Of a stretch of DNA of 64,000 nucleotides, positions 49,787 to 58,321 are shown piece by piece. Origin of the DNA: Chitinophagales bacterium (GTDB taxonomy: Bacteria; Bacteroidota; Bacteroidia; Chitinophagales; Saprospiraceae); the NCBI GenBank assembly GCA_022360175.1, contig JAKSDI010000150.1:1-64000 (forward strand). The letters run 5' to 3'. The notes under the pieces were generated by a model. That model had not been told where the DNA came from, did not search any database, and saw only the letters and a list, made by a program, of their open reading frames with translations. Both the position numbers and the translations under genes were made by a program. The first letter of the stretch is position 1. Every line of letters begins with the position of its first letter.

Positions 49787-50537
49787 GTCATATATACAAT
49801 CTGGTATACTCGAACAATATGTTCTTGGTAAACTGACTGAAGCAGAAGCAGCAGAGGTAGAACGTTTTGCCAATGAATATCCTGAGATAAAAGCAGAACT
49901 GGAAGCCATTGAGGATGCTCTAAAAGAATATGCGGTACTGCATGGCAAAACGCCTCCTCCTGGCGTCTTAGCATCTGTACTAAAAAAGATCGAAACACAA
50001 CAGCTTATCAGCAAAAAAGCGACGCTATCAAGAAGGGCTCTATCTATTGTTGCGTTGCTATTATTTGGCTTGGGAGCCATCATATATTACCTATATCAAC
50101 AAAATGTATTTCAACAACAAGAATTGGAGGCGACGGCATTACGACTAGATCAACAAGCTATTAGTTGCGATAGTATTGCTCAAGAAAATGCCAACTTACG
50201 CGAACGAATTGATGTACTAACTCGCCCTGACACAAGGTCTATCATAATGGAAGGGACCGATCTTTCGCCTAATGCGATTGCTTCCGTATTTTACAATTCC
50301 ACTTCCCGGGAAGCAATATTAAATATCGTTAACTTGCCTACACCTCCTACAGATAAGCAATATCAATTGTGGGCTATAGTAGATGGTGCACCAGTAAGTG
50401 CTGGAGTTTTTGATATGACAAATGATACAAGTATACAGGATATTGCATTTATTGCAAACGCACAAACATTTGCAATATCCTTAGAGAAAAGAGGAGGTAA
50501 TCCTACTCCTACGGAAGTACACTTGATGGGAACCTAG
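49776..50537 (+). CDS. Membrane anti-sigma factor (RskA-like)
   Basis: The 253-residue protein starts at a TTG (49776) inside the end of the sigma gene. No closer ATG exists, and the resulting N-terminus (SYIQSGILEQYVLGKLTEAE) matches the family start. A cytoplasmic sigma-binding part (about 1-90) contains an anti-sigma-type helical bundle. A single membrane helix (about 90-108, SIVALLLFGLGAIIYYLY) leads to a periplasmic coiled segment (about 115-150) and an RskA-type C-terminal domain (QLWAIVDGAPVSAGVFDM). The overlap and weak start imply translational coupling to the sigma factor, keeping the two in ratio. Confidence 0.85.
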   Translation: MDPKSYIQSGILEQYVLGKLTEAEAAEVERFANEYPEIKAELEAIEDALKEYAVLHGKTPPPGVLASVLKKIETQQLISKKATLSRRALSIVALLLFGLGAIIYYLYQQNVFQQQELEATALRLDQQAISCDSIAQENANLRERIDVLTRPDTRSIIMEGTDLSPNAIASVFYNSTSREAILNIVNLPTPPTDKQYQLWAIVDGAPVSAGVFDMTNDTSIQDIAFIANAQTFAISLEKRGGNPTPTEVHLMGT

Positions 50538-50633
50538 AAAGTTGAAAGACATCTGGCTTGCTTAAGTCCTTAGAGTTCGCATTAAAGAATAGAAAGTCTC
50601 ATCTATTAAATATGTAAACAAATAGTCTACCCA

Positions 50634-51035
50634 ATGAAAAGAGTAACAGGAATTGGTGGCATCTTTTTCAAAGCCAAAGATCCAAAAAAAATGCAGGCAT
50701 GGTATCACAAGCACCTTGGTTTACCTATGACTCCAGATGGCTATATTGTTTTTGAGTGGGGCAATCAAGCAGTGCCTGGCTATACCGTCTGGAGCACCTT
50801 CCCTGAAGACACTAAATACTATGAGCCTAGTACCAAACCATTTATGATTAACTATAGGGTTGAAAATCTTGATGCTTTATTGGCTCTTTTAAAAGAAGAA
50901 GGAGTTCAGGTTGTAGGCGAACCAGAAACTCATGAATATGGAAAATTTGCCTGGATTATGGACCCTGAAGGAAACAAAATAGAACTTTGGGAACCTAATG
51001 ATCCTGTATTCAAGACTATCAACAAAATGGACTAA
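50634..51035 (+). CDS. VOC-family (glyoxalase/bleomycin-resistance-like) protein
   Basis: The 133-residue protein has the VOC fold: GIGGIFFKAKDPKKMQAWYH at the start, the beta-alpha-beta units with FMINYRVENLDALLALLKEE, and the end FAWIMDPEGNKIELWEP, where the Glu is a usual metal ligand. Family members isomerise or bind small molecules. The substrate cannot be assigned. The following gene starts 3 bases after the stop, so the two are an operon. Confidence 0.88.
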   Translation: MKRVTGIGGIFFKAKDPKKMQAWYHKHLGLPMTPDGYIVFEWGNQAVPGYTVWSTFPEDTKYYEPSTKPFMINYRVENLDALLALLKEEGVQVVGEPETHEYGKFAWIMDPEGNKIELWEPNDPVFKTINKMD

Positions 51036-51038
51036 GCT

Positions 51039-52166
51039 ATGAGGTTAGTATTATTTAGTTTAATAACTCTTTCCATTTTATCATGTGGTAAGATCAATCC
51101 ACCAGGATTAAAAGCTTTTAAAGGCAATAAGCTTCCACTGGAAAAAATACAACTTCCCGAAGGTTTCACTATAGATGTGTATGCCTCTGAGGTAAAAAAT
51201 GCTCGCTCACTAGAGTGGACCCCCTCTGGTACTTTATTTGTAGGTACTCGTGGAGAAGGCAAGGTATATGCATTGAAGGACACAGATGGCGATTACAAAG
51301 CAGATGAGATGTATACTATTGCATCCGGATTAAAAATGCCCAATGGAGTAGCTTTCCGTGATGGTGACTTATATGTAGCTGAAGTAAGCCGCATATTAAA
51401 GTATGAACAAATAGAGAAAAGATTAGACAATCCTCCTGCTCCAGTAGTTGTGTATGATGATTATCCTACAGAAACTCATCATGGGTGGAAATTTATCAGT
51501 TTTGGACCCGATGGCAAACTATATGTCCCGGTTGGTGCTCCGTGTAATATTTGCGAATCTGAATCTGAAGTATTTGCTTCTATTACCCGTATGGATGCGG
51601 ATGGTAGTAACATGGAGGTAGTACAACATGGCGTTCGAAATACAGTAGGTTTTACCTGGCATCCAGAAACGGGCGATCTCTGGTTTACAGACAATGGCCG
51701 TGATTGGCTAGGAGATGACCAACCCGATTGTGAGCTCAACCTGGCTACCGAAGATGGCATGCACTTTGGCTATCCTTATTGCCATCAAGGAGACCTGGCT
51801 GATCCTGAATTTGGTGACAAACGCGATTGTTCAGAATTCCAGCCTCCAGTGGTAAACTTGGGCCCACACGTTGCTCCTTTGGGCGTAGAATTTTACACCG
51901 CAAAACAATTTCCAAAAAAATACAGAGGGCAAATATTCATCGCCCAACATGGCTCCTGGAACCGCAGTAAAAAAATTGGCTATCGCATCAGCCTGGTAGA
52001 ATTAAATGGTAATGAAGTAGAAAGCTATACTCAGTTTGCTACAGGATGGCTTGACAATGACGATGTATGGGGCCGGCCTGTAGATATAGAGTACTTACCA
52101 GATGGTTCTATGCTCGTATCCGATGACTATGCGGATGCCATTTATCGTATTTCTTATAAGCAATAA
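51039..52166 (+). CDS. PQQ-type sugar (sorbosone) dehydrogenase-like lipoprotein
   Basis: The 375-residue protein has a lipoprotein signal ending at LSC (Cys16). A six-bladed propeller of the glucose/sorbosone dehydrogenase family follows, with EKIQLPEGFTIDVYASEVKN, GKLYVPVGAPCNICESES, QHGVRNTVGFTWHPETGDLW and GDLADPEFGDKRDC, ending in DDYADAIYRISYKQ. Such enzymes oxidise aldoses or sorbosone with PQQ in the periplasm, but many family members have no tested activity. Cys pairs near 170 and 240-265 fit the family. It is the second gene of a unit with the VOC protein. Confidence 0.87.
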   Translation: MRLVLFSLITLSILSCGKINPPGLKAFKGNKLPLEKIQLPEGFTIDVYASEVKNARSLEWTPSGTLFVGTRGEGKVYALKDTDGDYKADEMYTIASGLKMPNGVAFRDGDLYVAEVSRILKYEQIEKRLDNPPAPVVVYDDYPTETHHGWKFISFGPDGKLYVPVGAPCNICESESEVFASITRMDADGSNMEVVQHGVRNTVGFTWHPETGDLWFTDNGRDWLGDDQPDCELNLATEDGMHFGYPYCHQGDLADPEFGDKRDCSEFQPPVVNLGPHVAPLGVEFYTAKQFPKKYRGQIFIAQHGSWNRSKKIGYRISLVELNGNEVESYTQFATGWLDNDDVWGRPVDIEYLPDGSMLVSDDYADAIYRISYKQ

Positions 52167-52187
52167 AATGCCATGGTTTGAAGTAAT

Positions 52188-52634
52188 TTAAACTTCTTTC
52201 TCAAAACAAACACTATTGTCCATACCTACATATTGCCCATAATTTGCTATTCGCATGTACCCCCTTTTTTCATATAAGCGAATAGCTTCAACCTGACGTT
52301 TACCGGTCTCCAGAATACATTTATTACATCCTAGTTCTGCTGCCCATTTTTCTAGTGCAGTAAGAAGTCTTGAAGCGATTCCTTTTCCTCTACTTTCTGG
52401 TGCCGTGTACATGCGCTTTACCTCCATTACTCCTGATTCAAAAGGTTTGATTGCTCCACAGCCTATTGCTTTTCCTTTTTCATAGGCTACAATTACATAC
52501 CGAATATCATCTATTTTATTGTACTGATCATAAAAAGCATGTTCATCACCATCCTTTATAGCCAAATAGGCATCTAATGCTCTGACTAATATCTTAAAAT
52601 CTTCATTGGTAGCATCTGTTTTGACCAAATCCAT
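52188..52634 (-). CDS. GNAT-family N-acetyltransferase
   Basis: The 148-residue protein has the GNAT fold: YVIVAYEKGKAIGCGAIKPF (beta-4/5), the acetyl-CoA-binding motif A VKRMYTAPESRGKGIASRLL with R/Q-x-x-G-x-G/A, and motif B CILETGKRQVEAIRLYEKRG. The substrate is unknown. The DinB gene ends at the same base where this one starts (TAATG overlap), so translation is coupled. It is the last gene of a three-gene minus-strand operon. Confidence 0.92.
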   Translation of the reverse strand: MDLVKTDATNEDFKILVRALDAYLAIKDGDEHAFYDQYNKIDDIRYVIVAYEKGKAIGCGAIKPFESGVMEVKRMYTAPESRGKGIASRLLTALEKWAAELGCNKCILETGKRQVEAIRLYEKRGYMRIANYGQYVGMDNSVCFEKEV

Positions 52635-53149
52635 TATAGATAGCGTTCTTTAATGATATTAATATGGTGTGTTTCATGGCCTGCTATGATGAATGCAACA
52701 GCCAATGTCGTAACCTCATTATCACTAGCAATTCCTCTACCCTGCCACATTTCATCTGTAAAATGCTGGAATAACTTCAAGTTAGCGGTCCGGACTATAT
52801 CATACTCTTCTATAATTGATTCAGGGCTGCGGTTATTGGCATTAGAGTTGGGCACAAAAACTTCCTGATCAAAGCCGGGTAAAGGAGTGCTGTCTCCTCG
52901 TGCAATTCTTAGTGCACGATAAGCAAAAACCCTTTCACTATCAACAACATGCATCATTAACTCCGCCACTGTCCATTTGCCTTCAGCATAACGTTTCTGC
53001 CATGTCTCCGTAGATAAGCCTTTTAAAAAATGAATGGTGTCGCTATGTGATTGTTCCAAGATGGATACAATTCCTCCATCTTCTACTTTAGAGATATAGG
53101 TCTCATAATAGGGTGCATAATCTCCAATTTTTGGTCGTTTAATTTCCAT
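52634..53149 (-). CDS. DinB-family protein
   Basis: The 171-residue protein is a DinB-like four-helix bundle with the usual metal-binding histidines: one in TVAELMMHVVDSERVF and the pair in AGHETHHINII near the C-terminus. DinB-like proteins include metal-dependent thiol transferases (as in bacillithiol transferase), and this genome makes bacillithiol (bshA is in the window), so a thiol-transferase role is possible but unproved. The gene overlaps the hydrolase upstream by 11 bases and the GNAT gene downstream by 1. Confidence 0.85.
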   Translation of the reverse strand: MEIKRPKIGDYAPYYETYISKVEDGGIVSILEQSHSDTIHFLKGLSTETWQKRYAEGKWTVAELMMHVVDSERVFAYRALRIARGDSTPLPGFDQEVFVPNSNANNRSPESIIEEYDIVRTANLKLFQHFTDEMWQGRGIASDNEVTTLAVAFIIAGHETHHINIIKERYL

Positions 53150-54143
53150 TGTTAACTTTTAGTTTTAGAATGTCTTCTGCAAATTTAAAAGTAGCACTAC
53201 ACACTGATTCTACATCATTAGAAGTCAGCTTGGAAGCTATTGCATGATTTCCTACATTTTCAAAAGCAACCTTATGCTTTAAATGTTTAGGAGTACCCAA
53301 TTGTTCGAACATGTCAAGCATCGCTGGTACAGAAACTACCTGATCCTGTTCTTTTTCATTTTTATAGTAATACCCCATGAAGACGGGTTGAAAAACCTTC
53401 TCAAAAGTAGCAGGCAACATAGTTACATCTAATAAACCCTGAAGCCCCGCCAAACCTTCTAGTCGATATCGAGTATACCAATACATTTGAAAGCTATCGG
53501 AAGCCTCATATTGACGAAATTTATCTCCTACCACTGCACGAGCTATCTGTAATCCCCATGGCTTAGATAACAATACCGCACTAGGGTCAGCGATCTCAAT
53601 ATTAGGGGAATAGGTAATAATTGCGTCCACTTGATCAGGAAAAACCGCCGCCAGGAGTAAGGACAGTGTCCCTCCAGTGGATGTACTCATAAGAATCACC
53701 TTTTTTCCCAGTTGTCGCCCAACAGCCAGTGCATGAGTTGCGCTAGCTATTATACTATCTGCAGAATAATCGATCAATGCATTATCTGTGGCCATACCAT
53801 GCCCATGCAAGCGAGGTAAATATAAATTGCATCCATAACGTTGTGCAAATCTTTGATGTATAGGATCTCCTTCCATATAAGTCGCCGTAAAACCTGGCAT
53901 ATAAACCAGGCAATATTCCGTTTTTTCAGGAATACTGTCTGCCCAGATAATACGAGCCTGATTATCAGGTTTGAGATTAAACCTATTTTCTGCTTGCTGA
54001 ATATTAGCTTCCAGCTCTGTTAATGATTCCGCTACCTCTGGTAAAGTGATATCCAGTTTTGGCGGAGCCACTCTCGGGCCTAATAAATAGATAATAATTA
54101 AACTGGCCAGAATGAACCCTAATACCTTTAGTATTTTTTTCAT
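53139..54143 (-). CDS. Alpha/beta hydrolase (S33-like) with N-terminal membrane anchor
   Basis: The 334-residue protein has an N-terminal hydrophobic helix (about 5-21) and an alpha/beta hydrolase domain. The nucleophile elbow is VILMSTSTGGTLSL, with the Ser in S-T-S-T-G-G. The oxyanion segment YMPGFTATYMEGDP and the lid LPRLHGHGMATDNAL follow the serine aminopeptidase/monoacylglycerol lipase pattern, and the catalytic His is probably in ENVGNHAIASKL. It acts outside the cytoplasmic membrane or facing it. The substrate is unknown. It heads the operon with the DinB and GNAT genes. Confidence 0.85.
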   Translation of the reverse strand: MKKILKVLGFILASLIIIYLLGPRVAPPKLDITLPEVAESLTELEANIQQAENRFNLKPDNQARIIWADSIPEKTEYCLVYMPGFTATYMEGDPIHQRFAQRYGCNLYLPRLHGHGMATDNALIDYSADSIIASATHALAVGRQLGKKVILMSTSTGGTLSLLLAAVFPDQVDAIITYSPNIEIADPSAVLLSKPWGLQIARAVVGDKFRQYEASDSFQMYWYTRYRLEGLAGLQGLLDVTMLPATFEKVFQPVFMGYYYKNEKEQDQVVSVPAMLDMFEQLGTPKHLKHKVAFENVGNHAIASKLTSNDVESVCSATFKFAEDILKLKVNNGN

Positions 54144-54184
54144 AGGCTTAGCGACTTTTCTTTTCCAAATATATTTAACTAGCT

Positions 54185-54260
54185 CTAATTTTTTGGAGTC
54201 TCTAAACTTATCAAACTATTTCAAAACTTAAATCCCAATACCCTTTAAACCATAATACCA
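54185..54260 (-). repeat. Partial third copy of the dispersed low-C repeat
   Basis: On the minus strand the stretch containing tttaaagggtattggg (about 54230-54246) resembles the first part of copies A and B (tttaaaggtattggg). Only this part is recognisable, and the match is short, so it may be chance. Confidence 0.3.
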
Positions 54261-54394
54261 GATTTTTTAAAATTTGTTTTATGCCCGTTGGAAATATCTA
54301 AGTTCAAATAATCTTTTCTCTCCTCACCATATCACTATTCATAAAAAAATACCGCCGCCCATTAATACAATAAAACATATCTCTAAGCTTTACA

Positions 54395-54609
54395 CTTCAT
54401 TAAATTATCTAAACGCTCCTACACTTTTCTAAACTGCCTAAACCATAAAATCTGTGAGCCCTACACACCTATATACCTTTAAACCATAAAACCCAAAGTA
54501 TCATACCTAGCACACATCAACACCTCACACTCCATACCCTGCACCTCTAAACTTATCTCTACTCCTCAAGCCCTACACCCAATATCTTTAGACCTCTACG
54601 CCTATACCA
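54395..54609 (-). repeat. Dispersed low-C repeat, copy B (inverted relative to copy A)
   Basis: On the minus strand this starts a few bases after the Omp85 gene's stop codon and shows the same order as copy A: cgtagaggtctaaagatatt then gggtgtaggg at the start, and agtttagaaaagtgtaggag then cgtttagataa at the end. The sense strand is poor in C. With copy A it flanks about 5.4 kb. Confidence 0.65.
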
Positions 54610-56427
54610 CTAATTAAACAAGCTCACATACCCAAAGTGTACTTTTGGAGTACTAAAATCCAGGGGATTATCCAGGCGCTTACCATATGCCAGGCTTACG
54701 CCAAACAAACCAACACCTGTTTCAAAAGTTAATCCCGCACCAAATCCATAAGGAAAATCAACAACATCTTTTGCCACTGTTTTATCCTGCACCCAGGCAT
54801 AGTCTGCAAAAGTATAGAGATACGAATTTTGTCCTATCAACAATCGGTACTCCAAGGTACCCACTGCATAAGAAGTAGCAAATATGGATTCTTCATCAAA
54901 GCCTCGAAGCAAACGGTTCCCTCCCAAGCGGAATTGCTCGTTGAAAAAAACAGCCTGCTCACCAATTATACTTCCCGCATCAATTTGCCCCATCAGGGTA
55001 CTAGATGTAAATAAAGGTAGATAGCCTTCTATTTTACCGTTGAGCCGGTATTGAAAGCTACGTAAGCTCAATGTATCATATAGTTCTTCATATCCTAACT
55101 CTACTATTGTATTATTCTTTTCAATGCGTTTTACCCCAGCACCTCCTCTTAAAAATACGCCCCATCCTTTACGAGGATTAAAACGATAATCTAACTGCTG
55201 AAAAACATATTCCAAGCCAAAGGAAGCATTGCGAACATCCAGGTTTTCTGGCAATTGTTGTTGTTGCTCCAGGCGTTGTTCATTGACAGTAAGTAAGGTA
55301 GAGGAGCGATTGTTCCAAAACGCCTTTAAATAATTTCCTCCCTCAAATAGATATTGTAAGCCAATATCTGATTCAAGATCAAGGTAAGAAGTATCTCTCT
55401 TGTACAATTGAAAATCGATCGCTGCTCCTATGGGCAATCCAAAACTGTATGGGTAACTAAAGGCCAACTCCAACTCTTGAGTTTCTGGCCTTAATTGCTC
55501 AAAAGATGCATAGATTCGTTCGCCTAAACCAAATTGATTTTGTAGTTCTCCATTAAAAGTTCCGGTTACAAGGAAATTACGGTTATTCATTTGCTGTCCG
55601 GCTACATTTTGAGGGAGCACTCCTATTACAAAGTCGAAGCGGCTGGCTTTCTTTTTACTTAACAACAGTAAAATTTCTGCCTGATCGCCTATAAAAGTGA
55701 CAATTGGATCTTTGTCGAGTTTTAAAAAAGGCAACTCTTGTATGCGATTGCGAACACGCAAAACTTTACCATTACCATAAGGAGCTCCTACACTAAATCC
55801 CAGATATTGCTGGATATAATCATTACTAATTTGAGCATTGCCCTCAATCCTTATCTTTTTCACCAAAATAAGAGGGCCTAAATCCAGTTTCAACTGAGCA
55901 CGCCCTTTACCATCACTTATCCAGATACTATCCAAACCTACCTTTGCAAACGGATACCCATGATTTTCTGCATATTCCAATAAGCGTTCCTGCAAGTCTG
56001 ATAATTGGTCTATCCGTAAGGGTTTCTTTCGATACAATCGTTCCCTATAGGCAATAGCATCTAATATATAAACAGGTACATTTCCATTCTCTAGTTCTAT
56101 CCACTCATATTCAGGCCCTAAATAAAAGTGAGCAGTAGCCAGGCTATCTATAAAAGTTAAGCTATCTACTGATGCCTCTAAAAAAGCATTTCTATGTAAC
56201 TGAGTTAATTGCCCAGATAAAAAATTTATAATAGACAGGCTGTCTTTAAACTTTCGTTCCCTGGGCAACACTTCATCCAACATTTCAACATCTGAGTCGC
56301 TTGCATTCAAAATCAATTGATACTGAGCCTTAACAGAGATAGGCAGCACCAGGCATATTATCCACAAAAATGGTAGAAAAAATAAGTGTAGAACCAGCCG
56401 CTTAATAGATAAAGATGTTTTAAACAT
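54610..56427 (-). CDS. Omp85-family outer-membrane protein (BamA/TamA-like)
   Basis: The 605-residue protein has an N-terminal export signal (about 10-34) and a region with one recognisable POTRA-like domain (about 180-270, LILVKKIRIEGNAQISNDYI, VLRVRNRIQELPFLKLDK). The C-terminal half is a 16-strand-type surface-antigen barrel, with GLEYVFQQLDYRFNPRKGWG, QFRLGGNRLLRGFDEESIFA (the conserved R-G-F/Y motif of Omp85 loop 6), and the end VHFGYVSLFN. It likely inserts or exports proteins or lipids at the outer membrane. It is shorter than BamA, with fewer POTRA domains, so TamA-like or lipase-translocator-like is more likely. Confidence 0.82.
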   Translation of the reverse strand: MFKTSLSIKRLVLHLFFLPFLWIICLVLPISVKAQYQLILNASDSDVEMLDEVLPRERKFKDSLSIINFLSGQLTQLHRNAFLEASVDSLTFIDSLATAHFYLGPEYEWIELENGNVPVYILDAIAYRERLYRKKPLRIDQLSDLQERLLEYAENHGYPFAKVGLDSIWISDGKGRAQLKLDLGPLILVKKIRIEGNAQISNDYIQQYLGFSVGAPYGNGKVLRVRNRIQELPFLKLDKDPIVTFIGDQAEILLLLSKKKASRFDFVIGVLPQNVAGQQMNNRNFLVTGTFNGELQNQFGLGERIYASFEQLRPETQELELAFSYPYSFGLPIGAAIDFQLYKRDTSYLDLESDIGLQYLFEGGNYLKAFWNNRSSTLLTVNEQRLEQQQQLPENLDVRNASFGLEYVFQQLDYRFNPRKGWGVFLRGGAGVKRIEKNNTIVELGYEELYDTLSLRSFQYRLNGKIEGYLPLFTSSTLMGQIDAGSIIGEQAVFFNEQFRLGGNRLLRGFDEESIFATSYAVGTLEYRLLIGQNSYLYTFADYAWVQDKTVAKDVVDFPYGFGAGLTFETGVGLFGVSLAYGKRLDNPLDFSTPKVHFGYVSLFN

Positions 56428-56563
56428 TTGTTAAAGTTCCCAAATATGGTACAAAAGCTACTATATTGAACGGATTCCTTGTAATGGCATTGTTTTAAAA
56501 TGCAACGAAGACCTCCCTTTTATCGTTAAAGGCTTTAGAACTTATTAAAATCCGACTACACTT

Positions 56564-58195
56564 ATGAAGCAGTTCATCAAAATAGCAGGGATCATTGGAG
56601 TGTTGGTGCTCGGCATGGCTGCCACCCAGAACCCCAATAATCGTCATTTCGAAATCCTTAAAAATCTGGAAATTTTTTCCAATTTATACCGTGAGATCAA
56701 CACTTCCTATGTGGATGATGTTGACCCCGCTACTTTAATGCGTACAGGGGTAGATGCCATGATGGAATCTCTCGACCCATTTACCAACTATATTTCTGAA
56801 ACAGAAATCGAAGGCTACCGTTTCATGACGGAGGGCAAATATAATGGCATTGGTGCCGTAAGTCGCAAAATGGGTGACTACGTAACGATTACAGAACTTT
56901 ATGAAGATCACGCTGCTGATAAAGCGGGCTTACGCCCTGGCGATAAATTGATTGCTATAGATGGAAAAGACGCTATTGGCAAGGACCCTGAAGCCATTAA
57001 CAACATCCTTCGCGGATTCCCTGGTACAGAGGTAGAACTTACGATTCGCCGCCCTGGCCGCGCCGATGATTTTAATGTAACATTAGTGCGTGGTGAAGTG
57101 CAAGTACCTAATGTCCCTTACAAAGGAATGGTAAGTGACGATATTGGTTACATTGCCTTGACAACATTTACACGTAATGCAGGCATTAACGTTTCTAGCG
57201 CCCTACGAGAACTACAAACGGCAAATCCTAATATGAAAGGAATTATTTTCGACCTTCGCGATAATGGTGGTGGTTTGTTAAGTGAAGCTGTTAATGTATC
57301 CAATGTTTTTGTTCCTCGCAATGAATTGGTAGTAACTACCAAAGGAAAAGTAAAAGATTGGGATCGTAGTTTCAATACAACAGGCGAACCTGTAGACCTC
57401 GATATACCACTCACTGTTCTGATTAATAAGAGCTCCGCTTCAGCTTCTGAAATCGTAAGTGGAGTTATTCAAGATTACGATAGAGGAGTTCTTTTGGGTC
57501 AGCGTTCTTATGGAAAAGGGTTGGTACAGCATACACGAGACATTGGTTATAATTCTAAATTAAAGCTTACGACTGCCAAGTATTATATTCCTAGTGGGCG
57601 CTGTATTCAAAGTGTAGAATATGAAAATGGAGAGCCTGTATCTATTCCAGATGAAAAACGTACTCCTTTTAAGACCCGCAATGGACGTACTGTTTTGGAT
57701 GGTGGTGGTGTAAAACCAGATATTATTATTGATGAATTATCTGATGCTGCTATAGTGAAAGGCTTGTTGCAGCAACATCTTATATTTGATTACGTAACTC
57801 AGTATTGCTTAAAGCACGATTCAATTGACAACGTTGAGGATTTCCACTTCACTGAGTTTGATGCGTTTGTCAACTTCCTGGGCAATAAAGATTTCCACTA
57901 TGATACGGATAGCGAAAAACTATTAAAAAAACTTGATAAAAAGAGTTCGGAGGAAGGTTATAATCTTACGAGCCAGATCGATGAATTAAAAGCCAATATT
58001 GAAGCATCTAAAAAAGATGCTTTAGTAAAGCATCAAAAGGAAATTACAGATTTAATTGAAAAGGAAATTGCATCTCGCTACCACTATCAGGAAGGGAAAA
58101 TTAAGATGGGGCTGCGTAATGATACAGAAATTAAAAAAGCCGTTGAGTTACTGAGAAATCAGAATGAATATGACAAGGTGTTAGCAGGGCAATAA
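56564..58195 (+). CDS. C-terminal processing protease (S41, CtpA-like)
   Basis: The 543-residue protein has an N-terminal hydrophobic export segment (about 7-21), the CtpA N-terminal helical part (YREINTSYVDDVDPATLM, SLDPFTNYISE), and a PDZ domain at about 85-170 (GDYVTITELYEDHAADKAGL, GDKLIAIDGKDAIG). The S41 core has MKGIIFDLRDNGGGLL. The serine-lysine dyad is visible: Ser in INKSSASASEIVSG (about 290) and Lys in GQRSYGKGLVQ (about 316). It trims or degrades periplasmic proteins from the C-terminus. A helical C-terminal extension (about 430-540) is longer than in basic CtpA proteins. Confidence 0.92.
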   Translation: MKQFIKIAGIIGVLVLGMAATQNPNNRHFEILKNLEIFSNLYREINTSYVDDVDPATLMRTGVDAMMESLDPFTNYISETEIEGYRFMTEGKYNGIGAVSRKMGDYVTITELYEDHAADKAGLRPGDKLIAIDGKDAIGKDPEAINNILRGFPGTEVELTIRRPGRADDFNVTLVRGEVQVPNVPYKGMVSDDIGYIALTTFTRNAGINVSSALRELQTANPNMKGIIFDLRDNGGGLLSEAVNVSNVFVPRNELVVTTKGKVKDWDRSFNTTGEPVDLDIPLTVLINKSSASASEIVSGVIQDYDRGVLLGQRSYGKGLVQHTRDIGYNSKLKLTTAKYYIPSGRCIQSVEYENGEPVSIPDEKRTPFKTRNGRTVLDGGGVKPDIIIDELSDAAIVKGLLQQHLIFDYVTQYCLKHDSIDNVEDFHFTEFDAFVNFLGNKDFHYDTDSEKLLKKLDKKSSEEGYNLTSQIDELKANIEASKKDALVKHQKEITDLIEKEIASRYHYQEGKIKMGLRNDTEIKKAVELLRNQNEYDKVLAGQ

Positions 58196-58238
58196 CCTCT
58201 GAAAATTATCGCATCCTTGTGATTCTCAAGCAATCCAT

Positions 58239-58286
58239 AAAAGCTGTACAAAGTAATCATTGATTTTGTACAGCTTTTGTGTTTTT
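58239..58286 (+). terminator. Terminator after the S41 protease gene
   Basis: Perfect stem aaaagctgtacaaa (58239-58252) / tttgtacagctttt (58265-58278), followed by gtgttttt. Confidence 0.85.
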
Positions 58287-58321
58287 AATACTAGAGGTCA
58301 TCATACACTAAGATTATATTC

